Assembly (NCBI RefSeq): GCF_024609245.1
Contig: NZ_JANJYH010000005.1
Span: 186,001 to 250,000, forward strand
DNA from: Haloarchaeobius sp. FL176
GTDB taxonomy: Archaea > Halobacteriota > Halobacteria > Halobacteriales > Natrialbaceae
Direction of reading: 5' to 3'
DNA: 64,000 bases
Position numbers and translations under genes: made by a program. Shown here piece by piece: positions 7,810 to 20,112 of the stretch. The notes beneath the pieces are model-generated. The model did not search any database. It saw only the letters and a list, made by a program, of their open reading frames with translations, and was not told the origin of the DNA. The stretch's first letter is position 1, and each line of letters starts with the position of its first letter.

Positions 7810-8769
7810 TCATCGCACCGCCAGTCCTCGCACCGGGCCGGTCTCGTCCCACGTGACAACCCGGTCCCACGAGCGACCGGCATCTTCGCTCCGGTAGAGC
7901 CCGTCGTCGGCCGCAGCGAGGAACGTTCCGGGGCCAGCGGACGCGAGGACCGGCCGGCGGAACCCCGCCGGCTCGGGCAGGCCGTCCATCGCGACCTCCC
8001 ACGGATCGTCGCCGTGCTTGCGGTAGACGTAGCTCTCTGCCGTCCCCGTTCGGTGGGCGCGTGACGCACTGCTGGCGGCCGAGAGGACGCGCAGATCCGG
8101 GTCAGCGGGGTCGACCGCGACGCTCCAGCAGTAGCGATGGTCGAGGCCCGCCTGGGGCTGGTCCCACGTCCGGCCGTGGTCGGTGCTCTCGGCGTAGCCG
8201 TCGCCGGCCGCGCTGTACACCCGGCCGACGGCCCCGGACTGCGTCGCGAGCTGGTGGTTGTCGCGACGGCTTCCCTCCGGACGTTCGGTCCACGTCTCGC
8301 CCCCGTCGTCGGTGACGGCGAGCGCGCCAGCTTCGATACCGACGTAGCAACGGTCCTCCCGGTGCGGGTCCGGTTCGAGCCAGCGGACGTGGTGCGTGTC
8401 GGGCCGCGGTGGGAAGTACCACTCGTCGGCGGAGGGCAGGTCTGTGAGTCCGGGGCGCTCGGCCCAGCTGTCGCCGCCGTCGGCGGAGTAGAAGACGCGG
8501 CTCGGCTCCGTGCCGACCCAGACACCGTCGGGGTCGTGCGGGTCGAGCGCGACCGCCGTCACCGAATCGGGGAGCGATTCACCGACGCGGTGCCAGTTGT
8601 CGTCGCCGGAACCACCGTCCTCGCGGCGATACAGCCCGGCGTCGAACGTCCCGACGAACACCCGGTCCGGCCCGACGGCCACGCACTCGAACTCGTGGCC
8701 GTCGAACCGGCGGGTCACCGTATCGTCGTCGACGGTCAGGAGCGCGTCGTCCAGTGCGACGAACTGCAT
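7810..8769 (-). CDS. BNR/Asp-box beta-propeller protein
   Basis: A 319-residue cytoplasmic-looking protein with repeated Asp-box motifs SxDxGxxW: SADGGDSW, TDDGGETW, STDHGRTW and SEDAGRSW. These mark beta-propellers of the sialidase/Ycf48/sortilin type. No signal peptide or membrane helix is visible, and no sialidase arginine triad stands out, so enzymatic activity should not be assumed. ATG at 8769 is taken because the upstream in-frame ATG adds only eight residues before the first strand. It follows the sulfatase-like gene in the same direction with a 56-bp gap. Confidence 0.8.
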   Translation of the reverse strand: MQFVALDDALLTVDDDTVTRRFDGHEFECVAVGPDRVFVGTFDAGLYRREDGGSGDDNWHRVGESLPDSVTAVALDPHDPDGVWVGTEPSRVFYSADGGDSWAERPGLTDLPSADEWYFPPRPDTHHVRWLEPDPHREDRCYVGIEAGALAVTDDGGETWTERPEGSRRDNHQLATQSGAVGRVYSAAGDGYAESTDHGRTWDQPQAGLDHRYCWSVAVDPADPDLRVLSAASSASRAHRTGTAESYVYRKHGDDPWEVAMDGLPEPAGFRRPVLASAGPGTFLAAADDGLYRSEDAGRSWDRVVTWDETGPVRGLAVR

Positions 8770-8825
8770 AGCTCCGGATACGCGCTCCCCCACAAAAACC
8801 TCGGGTGCTGGCTGGCCGACCGCGT

Positions 8826-10250
8826 CTAGCGGTAGCCCAGCGCGCCGAGACGGTCCTCCAGCTCCTCGGGGACCTCCTCCTCGTCGCTCTCACCGTCGTG
8901 CTCGCCGGCGACGGTCGCCAGCGCGTCGAGCCGTCGCTGGGCGGCTCGGCAGAGTTCCGCGACACCGGGCTCGTCGGCTGCCTCGTCCCACCGGTTCTCC
9001 CGTTCCTCCGGGTCGACGCTCCGGTCGTAGAGCTCGCGCTCGTCGGCCGCCGGGCACTCGATGTACGTCCAGCGCTCGTCCCGAACGCTGACGACCGTGT
9101 CGCCGTCGCCCAGGTTGCGGGGAATCGGCTGCTGGGTGACGGAGTCACCACGGACCGTCACGGAGACGATCGGCGCGGCGTCCGGCTCCTCGCCGTCGCG
9201 GAGCGTCGGCAGGAGGCTGTCCGCGGTGAACCCCTCGGGACGCTGGAGGCCGTGGAGGTCACACAGCGTCGGCGGGATGGCGTCGAGCGCGACCGGCGAC
9301 TCCACCCGCCGGCTCGGCGTGTCCGGTGCGTCGACGACGAACGGCACGTGCGTCAGCTCGCGGTAGAGCTTCGGGTAGTGCGAGAGGTGGCCGTGTTCCA
9401 TGAACTCCTCGCCGTGGTCGCCGGCGACGACGACCGTCGTCTCGTCGCGGATACCCTCGCGTTCGAGCGCGTCGAGAACCCTGCCGATGCTCTGGTCGAC
9501 CTGATGGGCTGCCGCACGGTACAGCGTCCGCAGGTCCGCGAGCGTCTCGGGGCCGACCTCGCGCCCCAGCCCGGTGCGCAGGTGGGGGCTCAGCATCCGC
9601 AACGTGCCGTAATCCTCGCCGGTGACGGCGCGGACGTTCACCGGTGCGGGGACGTACGGCGTGTGGGTGTCCATGTAGTGTATCCAGCAGAAGAACTCGC
9701 CGTCCTGAGCCTCGATGAACGAGACCGCGGCGTTCTCCACGTCGCGCATCCGCGAGGTGTTCTCGGCGGGATAGCTCTCCTGCCCCCGCAGGCGTCGCGC
9801 AGCGGCCCGGAACGGCTGGGTGGCGAACTGCGACCACGCCTGCCAGGTCGGGTGCGCCGAGAGGAACTTGCTCAACGGGTTCGAGGCCTCGGCGTGGTAC
9901 GTCTCGAACTCCTCGAACCCGCGGTCGTAGCCCCAGTACGCGGTGAGAAACCCGTTCGAGGCGTTGAACCCGCCCGTGGCCATACCGGACCGGCCGAGCG
10001 TCTCCGCGAGCGTCGGGCCGTTCCCGACGCCGATGCGTGGCCCGTCGGCGAACACCGGTGCACCGCCGAGGATGCTCGGGAAGGAGAACGGGGTCCAGTT
10101 CCCCTGCGCGAACGCGTTCTCGAACACGGTCGCCTCACCGGCCAGGTCCCGCAGTGCCGGGGTGTGCGACGAGTCGGATGTCAGGTCAAGTGCGTCCGCT
10201 CGCAGCGAATCGACGGTTATCAGAACGGTGGCTCGTGCGTCCTCACTCAT
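8826..10250 (-). CDS. Sulfatase-like hydrolase of the alkaline phosphatase superfamily
   Basis: A 474-residue enzyme of the sulfatase/phosphodiesterase fold. Metal-site motifs are visible: VLITVDSLRADAL near the N-terminus, WIHYMDTHTPYVP in the middle, and VVAGDHGEEFMEHGHLSHYP. The usual sulfatase motif C/S-x-P-S-R is absent; the matching segment is GNWTPFSFPSILGG, so no formylglycine can form there and a Thr or Ser would have to be the nucleophile. No signal peptide is seen, suggesting a cytoplasmic enzyme. Such proteins often sit in haloarchaeal surface-glycan loci, but here no glycosyltransferase is nearby. A strong TATA-like run (aatatatatag, 10324-10334) lies about 75 bp upstream of the start. 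Confidence 0.85.
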   Translation of the reverse strand: MSEDARATVLITVDSLRADALDLTSDSSHTPALRDLAGEATVFENAFAQGNWTPFSFPSILGGAPVFADGPRIGVGNGPTLAETLGRSGMATGGFNASNGFLTAYWGYDRGFEEFETYHAEASNPLSKFLSAHPTWQAWSQFATQPFRAAARRLRGQESYPAENTSRMRDVENAAVSFIEAQDGEFFCWIHYMDTHTPYVPAPVNVRAVTGEDYGTLRMLSPHLRTGLGREVGPETLADLRTLYRAAAHQVDQSIGRVLDALEREGIRDETTVVVAGDHGEEFMEHGHLSHYPKLYRELTHVPFVVDAPDTPSRRVESPVALDAIPPTLCDLHGLQRPEGFTADSLLPTLRDGEEPDAAPIVSVTVRGDSVTQQPIPRNLGDGDTVVSVRDERWTYIECPAADERELYDRSVDPEERENRWDEAADEPGVAELCRAAQRRLDALATVAGEHDGESDEEEVPEELEDRLGALGYR

Positions 10251-10464
10251 ACGTGTGCGGCCGGGTACACCCCGACTTCTCGCCTACTCCTAGCGCTGGT
10301 GCCGCAAAATAGCTGTCGGGCCGAATATATATAGTGGCCCGGAGCCGGCGTGGTGGCGAACAGGCGCACTCGACACCCCTCCGACGACGTATCGCGCACC
10401 CGTGACCCGTCAGAGGGCGGCCGTCAAGACACGCAAGGCCCGGTGGGCGCTGGTACTCGAACTC

Positions 10465-11175
10465 TCAGTTCGCGACCGACCAGTCGAGCCGCCGGTTGTG
10501 TCGCTCGAGGCAGTCCCGCACATCCGGCGCATCCGCTGGCAGTCGAACCCGCTCGCCCTCGCGTGAGACGAGCGTTCGACCGAGCAGGTCGCTCTCCGTC
10601 TCGAACGAGGGCGCGACGCGGATTCGAAGGTCGAAATCGAGCGTGAACAGCCCGGCGTCGAACGCCGCGTGGTGGGTCTTTCCGAGCAGCAGGACGTTCC
10701 GTGGGTCCGTCCGCAGGTCGTCGTACTCCGCCCACGGGAGGATGTGCGCCACGTCGACCAGCTGCCGGTGGTCCACGCCGGAGACGGGGCACGTCTCGCC
10801 GTACCGCCCGAGGACGGCGCGCCGGAACGCTGCCGACATCGACCGCGCGGTCGCCGTCGTCTCGTACTCCGCGGCGTGGTACGCTGTCTCGGGAGCGTCG
10901 CCGCGCGAGGGGCTACCTGTCTCCCCGGACCTCTCGTCCGCCCCGATGCCGACGAGCCGGTAGGTCCCCGGGGCGAGGAACTCGACCTCGTCCCGGTCGC
11001 GGAGCTGTTGGAGCACCTGTCTGAGCTTCGCCGAGGGGTGGTCGTTGTCGGGGAACTCCGACGCGACGACCGGGAGGAGCTGTTCGTACACTTCGTCGAG
11101 GTCGACCACCTCGAACCCCGTGTCCGCCCTGTACTGGGCGAGCTCGCGTCGGACGACCTGCCGCCAGCGAGACAT
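10465..11175 (-). CDS. HNH endonuclease
   Basis: A 236-residue protein. The N-terminal half (residues about 1-85) looks like a winged-helix DNA-binding module (LRQVLQQLRDRDEVEFLAPG). The C-terminal HNH nuclease has CPVSG, then VDVAHILPWAEY with the metal-binding His, DPRNVLLLGKTHHAAFD and FTLDFDLRI. This arrangement matches prokaryotic HNH_2-type nucleases found in defence and repair settings. ATG at 11175 fits the start of the helical domain. It ends about 100 bp from uvrA on the same strand but has no partner methylase, so a restriction-modification role is not supported here. Confidence 0.85.
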   Translation of the reverse strand: MSRWRQVVRRELAQYRADTGFEVVDLDEVYEQLLPVVASEFPDNDHPSAKLRQVLQQLRDRDEVEFLAPGTYRLVGIGADERSGETGSPSRGDAPETAYHAAEYETTATARSMSAAFRRAVLGRYGETCPVSGVDHRQLVDVAHILPWAEYDDLRTDPRNVLLLGKTHHAAFDAGLFTLDFDLRIRVAPSFETESDLLGRTLVSREGERVRLPADAPDVRDCLERHNRRLDWSVAN

Positions 11176-11273
11176 GATTCCCAAAAAGGATCGGGGGATC
11201 GAAAACGTTCGGGCCCCGCGGACCGAGCCTCACCGCTGTCGCTGCGCTGGGAAACCGGGCAACGGGAGACGCT

Positions 11274-14267
<2,994 letters not shown>

Positions 14268-14350
14268 CTGGTCGTAGCCTGGGACGGGACGACCCTTAGG
14301 GTGTCGGTTCCGGGTTGTCCCGTGTGGGCACGGGAGAGCGGATGTCAGGG

Positions 14351-14358
14351 TTTAAATG
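14351..14358 (+). promoter_or_regulatory. TATA box for the LURP-one-like gene
   Basis: The sequence tttaaatg is centred about 27 bp before ATG 14382 and so defines a leaderless start. It rules out the longer upstream extension of the frame, which would overlap uvrA. Confidence 0.65.
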
Positions 14359-14381
14359 ACAGGCAGCGGCCAGTGAGGGTA

Positions 14382-14963
14382 ATGAGCACGCCAGCACGGT
14401 ACGACATCTCCGGCGTCGAGCTCACCGACGACCGATACACAGTCATCCAGAGCTTCATCCGGAACAAGTACAGAGCCGAGGACGCGGCCGGCAACACGGT
14501 GCTGAAGGGGAAACAGAAGCTGTTCAAGATGAAAGAGGAGTTCCCGTTCACCGACGGGAACGGGCAGGAGGTGTTCACCGTCAAGGCCGGCGGTATCATC
14601 GACGTGGCTGGCAACTACATGCTGTCCGACGCCCAGACTGGCGAGGACATCGTCGTACTGGACAACGACTTCTCGATGCTGCAGGACACCTGGCGGATTC
14701 GGGACGCGAGGACCGAGGAAGTCCTCGCCCGAATCGACTCGCGCGGGGCGGCGGTCACGCTCGCCCGGAACTTCCTCCCGTTCGGCGTGCTCATCCCGCA
14801 CAAGTACGAGATCACGGACGTGAACGGGAACCACGTCGGCAAGATAACCGGCCAGTTCTCGGTGAAGGACAGGTACGACATCGTCATCGACGACGCCAGC
14901 AACGTGCCGAAGGAACCCATCATCGCGGCCGCGATGGTCATCGACGCCATCCAGGGGAACTGA
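14382..14963 (+). CDS. LURP-one-related/scramblase-like (Tubby-fold) protein
   Basis: A 193-residue protein of the LURP-one-related/YxjI type. Characteristic segments are YTVIQSFIRNKYRAEDAAGN, KQKLFKMKEEFPFTD and YEITDVNGNHVGKITGQFSV, all strands of the 12-stranded Tubby-like barrel around a central helix (PIIAAAMVIDAIQ). It has no signal peptide. Family members bind or scramble lipids in eukaryotes; the archaeal role is unknown. It stands alone between uvrA and the sensor kinase, which converges on it with a gap of 17 bases. Confidence 0.85.
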   Translation: MSTPARYDISGVELTDDRYTVIQSFIRNKYRAEDAAGNTVLKGKQKLFKMKEEFPFTDGNGQEVFTVKAGGIIDVAGNYMLSDAQTGEDIVVLDNDFSMLQDTWRIRDARTEEVLARIDSRGAAVTLARNFLPFGVLIPHKYEITDVNGNHVGKITGQFSVKDRYDIVIDDASNVPKEPIIAAAMVIDAIQGN

Positions 14964-14980
14964 GCGTCCTCAGGTAGCTC

Positions 14981-17179
14981 TCAGGGCGGACGCAGGTGGA
15001 CTATGACCTCGGTGCCGACCTCGGGGTCGCCGAAGCTGACCTCGCCACCCAGCGACCGCACCACCCAGTTGACGACCCACAGCCCGAGCCCGTCGCCGTG
15101 TTCGACCTGCGAGACGTCTCGGTCGCCCGTGAGGAACGCCCGCTCGTGGGCCGGGATTCCCGGCCCGTCGTCGGTGACGTGGATGTCGACGCCCGCTCCA
15201 TCGGTCGCGACGCGGACGCCGACCCTCGGGTCCGTGGCGTGTGTGTGCTGGATGCCGTTCTCCACGAGGTTCTCGATGGCGAGGTCGAGCCGCTCGTCCA
15301 CGTGAGCGACCGCCGTCTCGGGCGCGTCGACCTCGATGGTCGCCCGAGGGTAGCAGTCGCGGAGCCCGTCGACGAGCGGTGCCAGCCGCTCGACCACGTC
15401 CGTCGGGCCGGGCGTCAGGTCGGTGTCCTGCTGGATGACCTGCTCGAGCTGGTGGACCTTGTCGGCGAGCCGGGCAACGTCCTCGGCACGGCCCGTGACG
15501 CGCTCGATGAGCGCGTGGTCGTCCGGGTCGTCCAGCCGGTCGTCGAGCTGGTCGAGGTAGCCGATGACGACGCCCATGTCGGTGCGGAGGTTGTGCCGGA
15601 GAACACGGTGCAGCACCTGAAGGTGGCGTTCGCGGTCGTGCTGGTCGGTGATGTCCGTGTAGATACCGAAGGCGTGGGTACCCCGTTCGTCGGTACGGTA
15701 CGGGATGCCACGGAACAGGAAGTGTCGGTCGCCATCGGCGGTCTCCCGGCGGACCTCGGCGGAGACGGGGACGTCGTCCCCGGCGAAGGTTCGCCGATCG
15801 AGTTCGCGGCCGCTGCCCTCGTCCTCGGCCGGCACGAGCACGTCGTTGATCGACCGTCCCGCGATCGCGTTCATATCGTGGCCGAAGACGCGCTCGAACG
15901 CCGGATTCACGGTGTCGACGACCGGCTCGTCGCCCTCGAAGCGCGCGTCCACGATGGGGTCCGGTAGATGCTCGAACAGCGAGCGGAAGCGGTCGCGCTC
16001 CTGGGCCAGCTGCTCCTCCGTCTCGACGAGATCGGAGATGTCCCGTACCGCGCCGATGGTGCCGCGGAACTCGCCGTCGTCGCTCGGGAGCAGCGAGACC
16101 TCGACCTCGATGGGGACGTTCGTACCGTCGGCCCGGGAGCCCACCGTTCGATACGTTCGGCTCCCGTCGTCCCCGGACGTGTACAGCTCGGCGACGAGTT
16201 CGGTGCCGCGTTCGAACCCCTCCTCGTCGATGAACTTCGAGACGTGCTCGCCGACGAGCTCGTCGCGGCCGTAGCCGCTTGCCTCGACTATCTGGCGACT
16301 GACGAGGACGATGCGAGCGTTCTCGTCGAGGACGTACACCATCTCGCGGACGTTGTCGACGACGGTGCGGTACAGCTCCAGCGTCTCCTCGCGGGCGGTT
16401 CGCTCGAAGGCCGCGGAGGCGTTCGCCGTGAGTATTTCCGCGAGCTGGACGTCCGACTCCCCGACGTCGGTGACGCTGCCGGTGCCGACCGCGAGGACGC
16501 CGTGCTCGCCGAGCGGGAAGTACAGCGCGGCGCCGTCGTCCTCGCGGCGCTGCACGGTGGGCTGGCCGGTCTCGAACACGCGGCCGACGGGCGGCTCCCC
16601 CACGTCGTACGCAGGGTCGTCGCCGCCCGCCGCAGGCGTCAGGCGCTCCGCGTGGTCGTCGACGAGCCAGACCGTCGTCCACTCGAAGTCGAGCGTGTCG
16701 ACGGCTGCGTCGACGATCACGTCGGCGATCTCGTCCGGCGAGTGGATGGTGAGCAGCTGTCGGGCGGTCGCGAGCAGTCCGCTGAGCGTGCGCTCGTCGG
16801 GTCTGGTCGGGTCCTGCTCCTGAGAGAGGAGCATGACCCGCTCGGCGAGCCGACTCGGTGGGTCGTCCCAAATGGCGAGGGGGAGGTACTCCGACGCGGT
16901 GCCGTCGGCGACCGCAGCGGCGACATCGTCGCTGGGCTCGTCGGTGACGAGGATGCTTGGCACGTGTGGGTACGCACCGTGCAGCCGGCTGAGGAGTTCG
17001 ACCCCGGACAGCCCGTCGCGCTCGTTCGGGCAGACGACACAATCGACGGGGTCGGTCGCGAGGTGGTCGGCGGCGTCGGCGTGGTCGTCGACGACGGTGG
17101 CGGCGATGTCCGGATGCTCCGACAGGAGCGGCTCCTCGCCGGAACCACGGACTGACAGGACCACCGGACGCGAGCTCAT
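14981..17179 (-). CDS. Soluble PAS/GAF sensor histidine kinase with degenerate receiver
   Basis: A 732-residue kinase without membrane helices. In order: a receiver-like domain (about 1-120), a GAF-like domain (about 130-250), two PAS domains (about 255-375 and 380-505), a histidine box HRVLRHNLRTD near residue 527, and an ATPase domain with NLVENGIQHTH, DDGPGIP and GDGLGLWVV. The receiver has DCVVCPNERDG where functional receivers have Asp two residues after the hydrophobic strand; Pro51 replaces it, so phosphorylation there is unlikely. No response regulator gene is adjacent, as is common in haloarchaea. The signal is unknown. Confidence 0.93.
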   Translation of the reverse strand: MSSRPVVLSVRGSGEEPLLSEHPDIAATVVDDHADAADHLATDPVDCVVCPNERDGLSGVELLSRLHGAYPHVPSILVTDEPSDDVAAAVADGTASEYLPLAIWDDPPSRLAERVMLLSQEQDPTRPDERTLSGLLATARQLLTIHSPDEIADVIVDAAVDTLDFEWTTVWLVDDHAERLTPAAGGDDPAYDVGEPPVGRVFETGQPTVQRREDDGAALYFPLGEHGVLAVGTGSVTDVGESDVQLAEILTANASAAFERTAREETLELYRTVVDNVREMVYVLDENARIVLVSRQIVEASGYGRDELVGEHVSKFIDEEGFERGTELVAELYTSGDDGSRTYRTVGSRADGTNVPIEVEVSLLPSDDGEFRGTIGAVRDISDLVETEEQLAQERDRFRSLFEHLPDPIVDARFEGDEPVVDTVNPAFERVFGHDMNAIAGRSINDVLVPAEDEGSGRELDRRTFAGDDVPVSAEVRRETADGDRHFLFRGIPYRTDERGTHAFGIYTDITDQHDRERHLQVLHRVLRHNLRTDMGVVIGYLDQLDDRLDDPDDHALIERVTGRAEDVARLADKVHQLEQVIQQDTDLTPGPTDVVERLAPLVDGLRDCYPRATIEVDAPETAVAHVDERLDLAIENLVENGIQHTHATDPRVGVRVATDGAGVDIHVTDDGPGIPAHERAFLTGDRDVSQVEHGDGLGLWVVNWVVRSLGGEVSFGDPEVGTEVIVHLRPP

Positions 17180-17315
17180 GCGGGGAAGGTCACTCGGACG
17201 ATGGGCAGGCGCCTACATGAAACTGTCTCCCGTGCCACATTCAGAGCCGCCAGCAGTACTCGAACGCGAGTAAATCTAACCGCTTAAGTGCCATCCCGTC
17301 CGTATCACTCGTAGC

Positions 17316-18293
17316 ATGGCCACCTACGCGGGCGTCGACCTCGGCGCGACGAACGTCCGGGCGGTCGTCGGCGACGGCGACGCCCGCATCCTGGGGTCGC
17401 ACCGAACGAGCACGCCACAGGGACCGACCGGAATCGCTGTGACAGAGGCGGTCCTGGACACCCTGAGGAACGCCTGTGCGGACGCCGGGGTCGACCCCAC
17501 CAACGTCCGCTCCTGCGGCATCGGATCCATCGGTCCTCTCGACCTCGCCGAAGGTGCGGTCGAGGACCCGGCGAACCTCCCCGGCACGGTCGAGCGCATC
17601 CCGCTCTCGGGCCCCATCGGTCAGCTCATCGCCAGCGACCAGGTGTATCTCCACAACGACACCGCCGCCGGCGTCATCGGCGAGCGCTACCACGCCGACC
17701 GCAACCCCGACGACATGGCGTACATCACCATCTCGTCGGGTATCGGCGCGGGCGTCTGCGTCGACGGCGACGTCATCGCCGGCTGGGACGGCAACGCCGG
17801 CGAGGTCGGCCACTACGTCGTCGATCCACAGGGCCGGCTCACCTGTGGCTGCGGGAAGGACGGCCACTGGGAGGCGTACTGCTCGGGCAACAACATCCCG
17901 AACTACGCACGTCTGCTGGCCGAGGACGACCCCGAGGTCGACACCAGCCTCCCGCTCGACGACCCGCAGTTCACCGCGAAGGACGTGTTCGACGCCGTCG
18001 GCGAGGACGCGTTCGCCGACCACGTCGTCGACCAGCTCGCGCACTGGAACACCATCGGCGTCAGCAACGTCGTCCACTCGTTCGCCCCCATCGTCGTCTA
18101 CATCGGCGGCGCTGTCGCGCTCCACAACACCGAGCTCGTCCTCGACCCCATCCGCGAGCGCATCGACGAGATGGTGATGACGAACGTCCCGGACATCCAG
18201 CTCACCACGCTCGGCGACGACGTCGTGGTCAAAGGTGCGCTGGCCAGCGCTCTCACCGGTGGGACCGGTGACAGGTCACGGACACGTCGCTGA
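17316..18293 (+). CDS. ROK-family sugar kinase (glucokinase-like)
   Basis: A 325-residue kinase. The phosphate-binding start YAGVDLGATNVRAVVGDGD, the sugar/catalytic region HNDTAAGVIGERY and the ROK zinc motif region GHYVVDPQGRLTCGCGKDG are present. In the zinc motif CxCGxxGCxE the third Cys is replaced by His (CGCGKDGHWEAYC). Haloarchaeal relatives are annotated as glucokinases, forming glucose-6-phosphate with ATP; exact substrate here is not proven. A cgcttaagtg box at 17280-17289 fits a short-leader or leaderless start at ATG 17316. Confidence 0.88.
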   Translation: MATYAGVDLGATNVRAVVGDGDARILGSHRTSTPQGPTGIAVTEAVLDTLRNACADAGVDPTNVRSCGIGSIGPLDLAEGAVEDPANLPGTVERIPLSGPIGQLIASDQVYLHNDTAAGVIGERYHADRNPDDMAYITISSGIGAGVCVDGDVIAGWDGNAGEVGHYVVDPQGRLTCGCGKDGHWEAYCSGNNIPNYARLLAEDDPEVDTSLPLDDPQFTAKDVFDAVGEDAFADHVVDQLAHWNTIGVSNVVHSFAPIVVYIGGAVALHNTELVLDPIRERIDEMVMTNVPDIQLTTLGDDVVVKGALASALTGGTGDRSRTRR

Positions 18294-18417
18294 CACGACC
18301 GTGGAATCGGCACGGCCGGCCCGACGACCCTCTCCCCTTTCGACGCGCGAACTAGTAACAAAAAGACATCTTTGAGCTTCCTGAACCTTTAGTTAGAGTA
18401 GCTCGTTGGGTGGGGGT

Positions 18418-19968
18418 ATGGAGCGAAGAGATGTACTCCGTGCGGGTGCAGGCGCGCTCGCGCTGGGTGCGGTCGGAGGAACAGTTTCCGCAGCAGGACA
18501 GCAGGACGCGTACGAGCCACTCGGCAGCGTCGACATCGAAGGCACGATGGAGGTCGCACCGAGCGAGGACGGCCAGTTCGCGTTCGTCGCGACCGGCGAC
18601 GGCTTCGTCTCGGTCGACATCTCGGACGAGGCGAATCCGAGCATCGCCTTCGAGGACCACGCCCTGCTCGCGGACCGCGACGCCGGACCGATGCAGGCCG
18701 TCGCCGACGTGAAGGTCGACGGCGACCGCCTGCTCGTGGTCGGCCCCAACCAGCCCGGCGATGTCATCAAGGCCGCACTGCTCTACGACATCAGCGACCC
18801 GGCCAACCCCGAGCAGGTGGCGGTCAAGACCGTCGACCACTCCATCCACAACAGCTTCTTCGTGGACGGCTACGCCTACCTGACCAACGGCGACCGGTTC
18901 CGCATCATGGACACCTCGAACGACGAGTTCAGCGCCGTGTCCGAGTGGGGAATCCACCAGACTGCGGACATCTGGAGCGAGGTCAACGCCAACTTCCGGA
19001 ACGTCCACGACCTGTGGGTGCAGGGCGACTACGCGTACCTCGCGAACTGGGATGCCGGGACCGTCATCGTCGACATCTCCGACAAGGAGAACCCCTCGAT
19101 GGTCAGCCGACTCGGCGGCGCGGACCCGCAGAAGCTGGCACAGGTCCGACGCCAGGACCTCACGGCCATCTTCTACCAGCCGCCGGGCAACGACCACTAC
19201 GTCACGGTCGACGAGAACGCGGAGACGCTGTACGTCGGCGCGGAGTCCTGGGATGCCAACCCCGACGACGACCGCCGCGGTGCGAGCGGCATCGACGTCT
19301 GGGACATCTCCGACAAGGCCAGTCCCGAGAAGCTCACCACCATCCACGCGCCCGGCTCGGAGAACGAAGGTTTCCAGGGACAGTTCACCACCTCGCACAA
19401 CTTCTCCCTCTACCGGGACCGCCTCTACACCTCCTGGTACTACGGCGGCGTGATGGTCCACGACATCACCGACCCCGCCAACCCGGAGCGCATCGCCTGG
19501 TGGCGCGACCCCAACAACACCCAGTTCTGGGGCGCGAAGTACGCCCGTTCGAACGGCCCGGATGCACAGGGAGCGTTCGTCGCCGGCAACATGGGGCCCG
19601 GACAGGCCACCGGCGGCCTCTACGTCTTCCCCGATACCGACGGTGAGATGGCGGAACCGCCGGGCGTGTTCACCGCACCGGAGGAGACCAGCATGGTCAC
19701 GAGCGTCGACTGGCCGGACTACGTCGAGAGCGAGAGCCCGAACACGGCGACTCAGACACCCACCGAGACGCCGACTGAGACCCCGACCGCAACGCCGACC
19801 GAGAGCGGCACGACAGCGATGGAGGGGACGACCGAGATGAACGACACCACCGCCGGGACGACCGAGAGCAGTGACGACGGCGGCTCGCCCGGCTTCGGCG
19901 CAGTCACCGCCCTCGCAGGCCTCGGCCTCGGTGCCGCGCGCTTCCTCCGTAGCGACGACGGAGAGTAG
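18418..19968 (+). CDS. Tat-exported LVIVD-repeat surface protein with PGF-CTERM anchor
   Basis: A 516-residue cell-surface protein. The N-terminus is a Tat signal (MERRDVLRAGAGALALGA). The body is a beta-propeller of LVIVD-type repeats, for example VSVDISDEANP, LYDISDPANPEQ, VIVDISDKENP, VWDISDKASPEK and VHDITDPANPER. A Thr/Pro stalk (TPTETPTETPTATPT) precedes the terminal PGFGAVTALAGLGLGAARFL and an acidic end, which is the PGF-CTERM pattern processed by archaeosortase A and lipid-anchored. The box ctttagttag near 18387 lies 27 bp before ATG 18418, supporting that start. Ligand and function are unknown. Confidence 0.9.
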   Translation: MERRDVLRAGAGALALGAVGGTVSAAGQQDAYEPLGSVDIEGTMEVAPSEDGQFAFVATGDGFVSVDISDEANPSIAFEDHALLADRDAGPMQAVADVKVDGDRLLVVGPNQPGDVIKAALLYDISDPANPEQVAVKTVDHSIHNSFFVDGYAYLTNGDRFRIMDTSNDEFSAVSEWGIHQTADIWSEVNANFRNVHDLWVQGDYAYLANWDAGTVIVDISDKENPSMVSRLGGADPQKLAQVRRQDLTAIFYQPPGNDHYVTVDENAETLYVGAESWDANPDDDRRGASGIDVWDISDKASPEKLTTIHAPGSENEGFQGQFTTSHNFSLYRDRLYTSWYYGGVMVHDITDPANPERIAWWRDPNNTQFWGAKYARSNGPDAQGAFVAGNMGPGQATGGLYVFPDTDGEMAEPPGVFTAPEETSMVTSVDWPDYVESESPNTATQTPTETPTETPTATPTESGTTAMEGTTEMNDTTAGTTESSDDGGSPGFGAVTALAGLGLGAARFLRSDDGE

Positions 19969-20112
19969 GGAGGGTTCGAGCGCGGGCCGGAACTGCTGCC
20001 AGGAACCACCGCGGGCCGTGCCGCGGGAACGGGGTTCCTCACGGTCGTTCCTGTCGAATCGTGCGACAGAGACCCAAAGCTTTCTCACCGTCCGAGTGCC
20101 TAGGAGTGAACG

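Noticed and set aside
8805-10334. 509-codon open frame on the plus strand
   Set aside because: Antisense to the sulfatase-like gene; composition is typical of a shadow frame.
10465-11175. HNH gene as part of a restriction-modification or defence system
   Set aside because: No methyltransferase, helicase or other defence component adjoins it; the neighbours are uvrA and a sulfatase-like gene.
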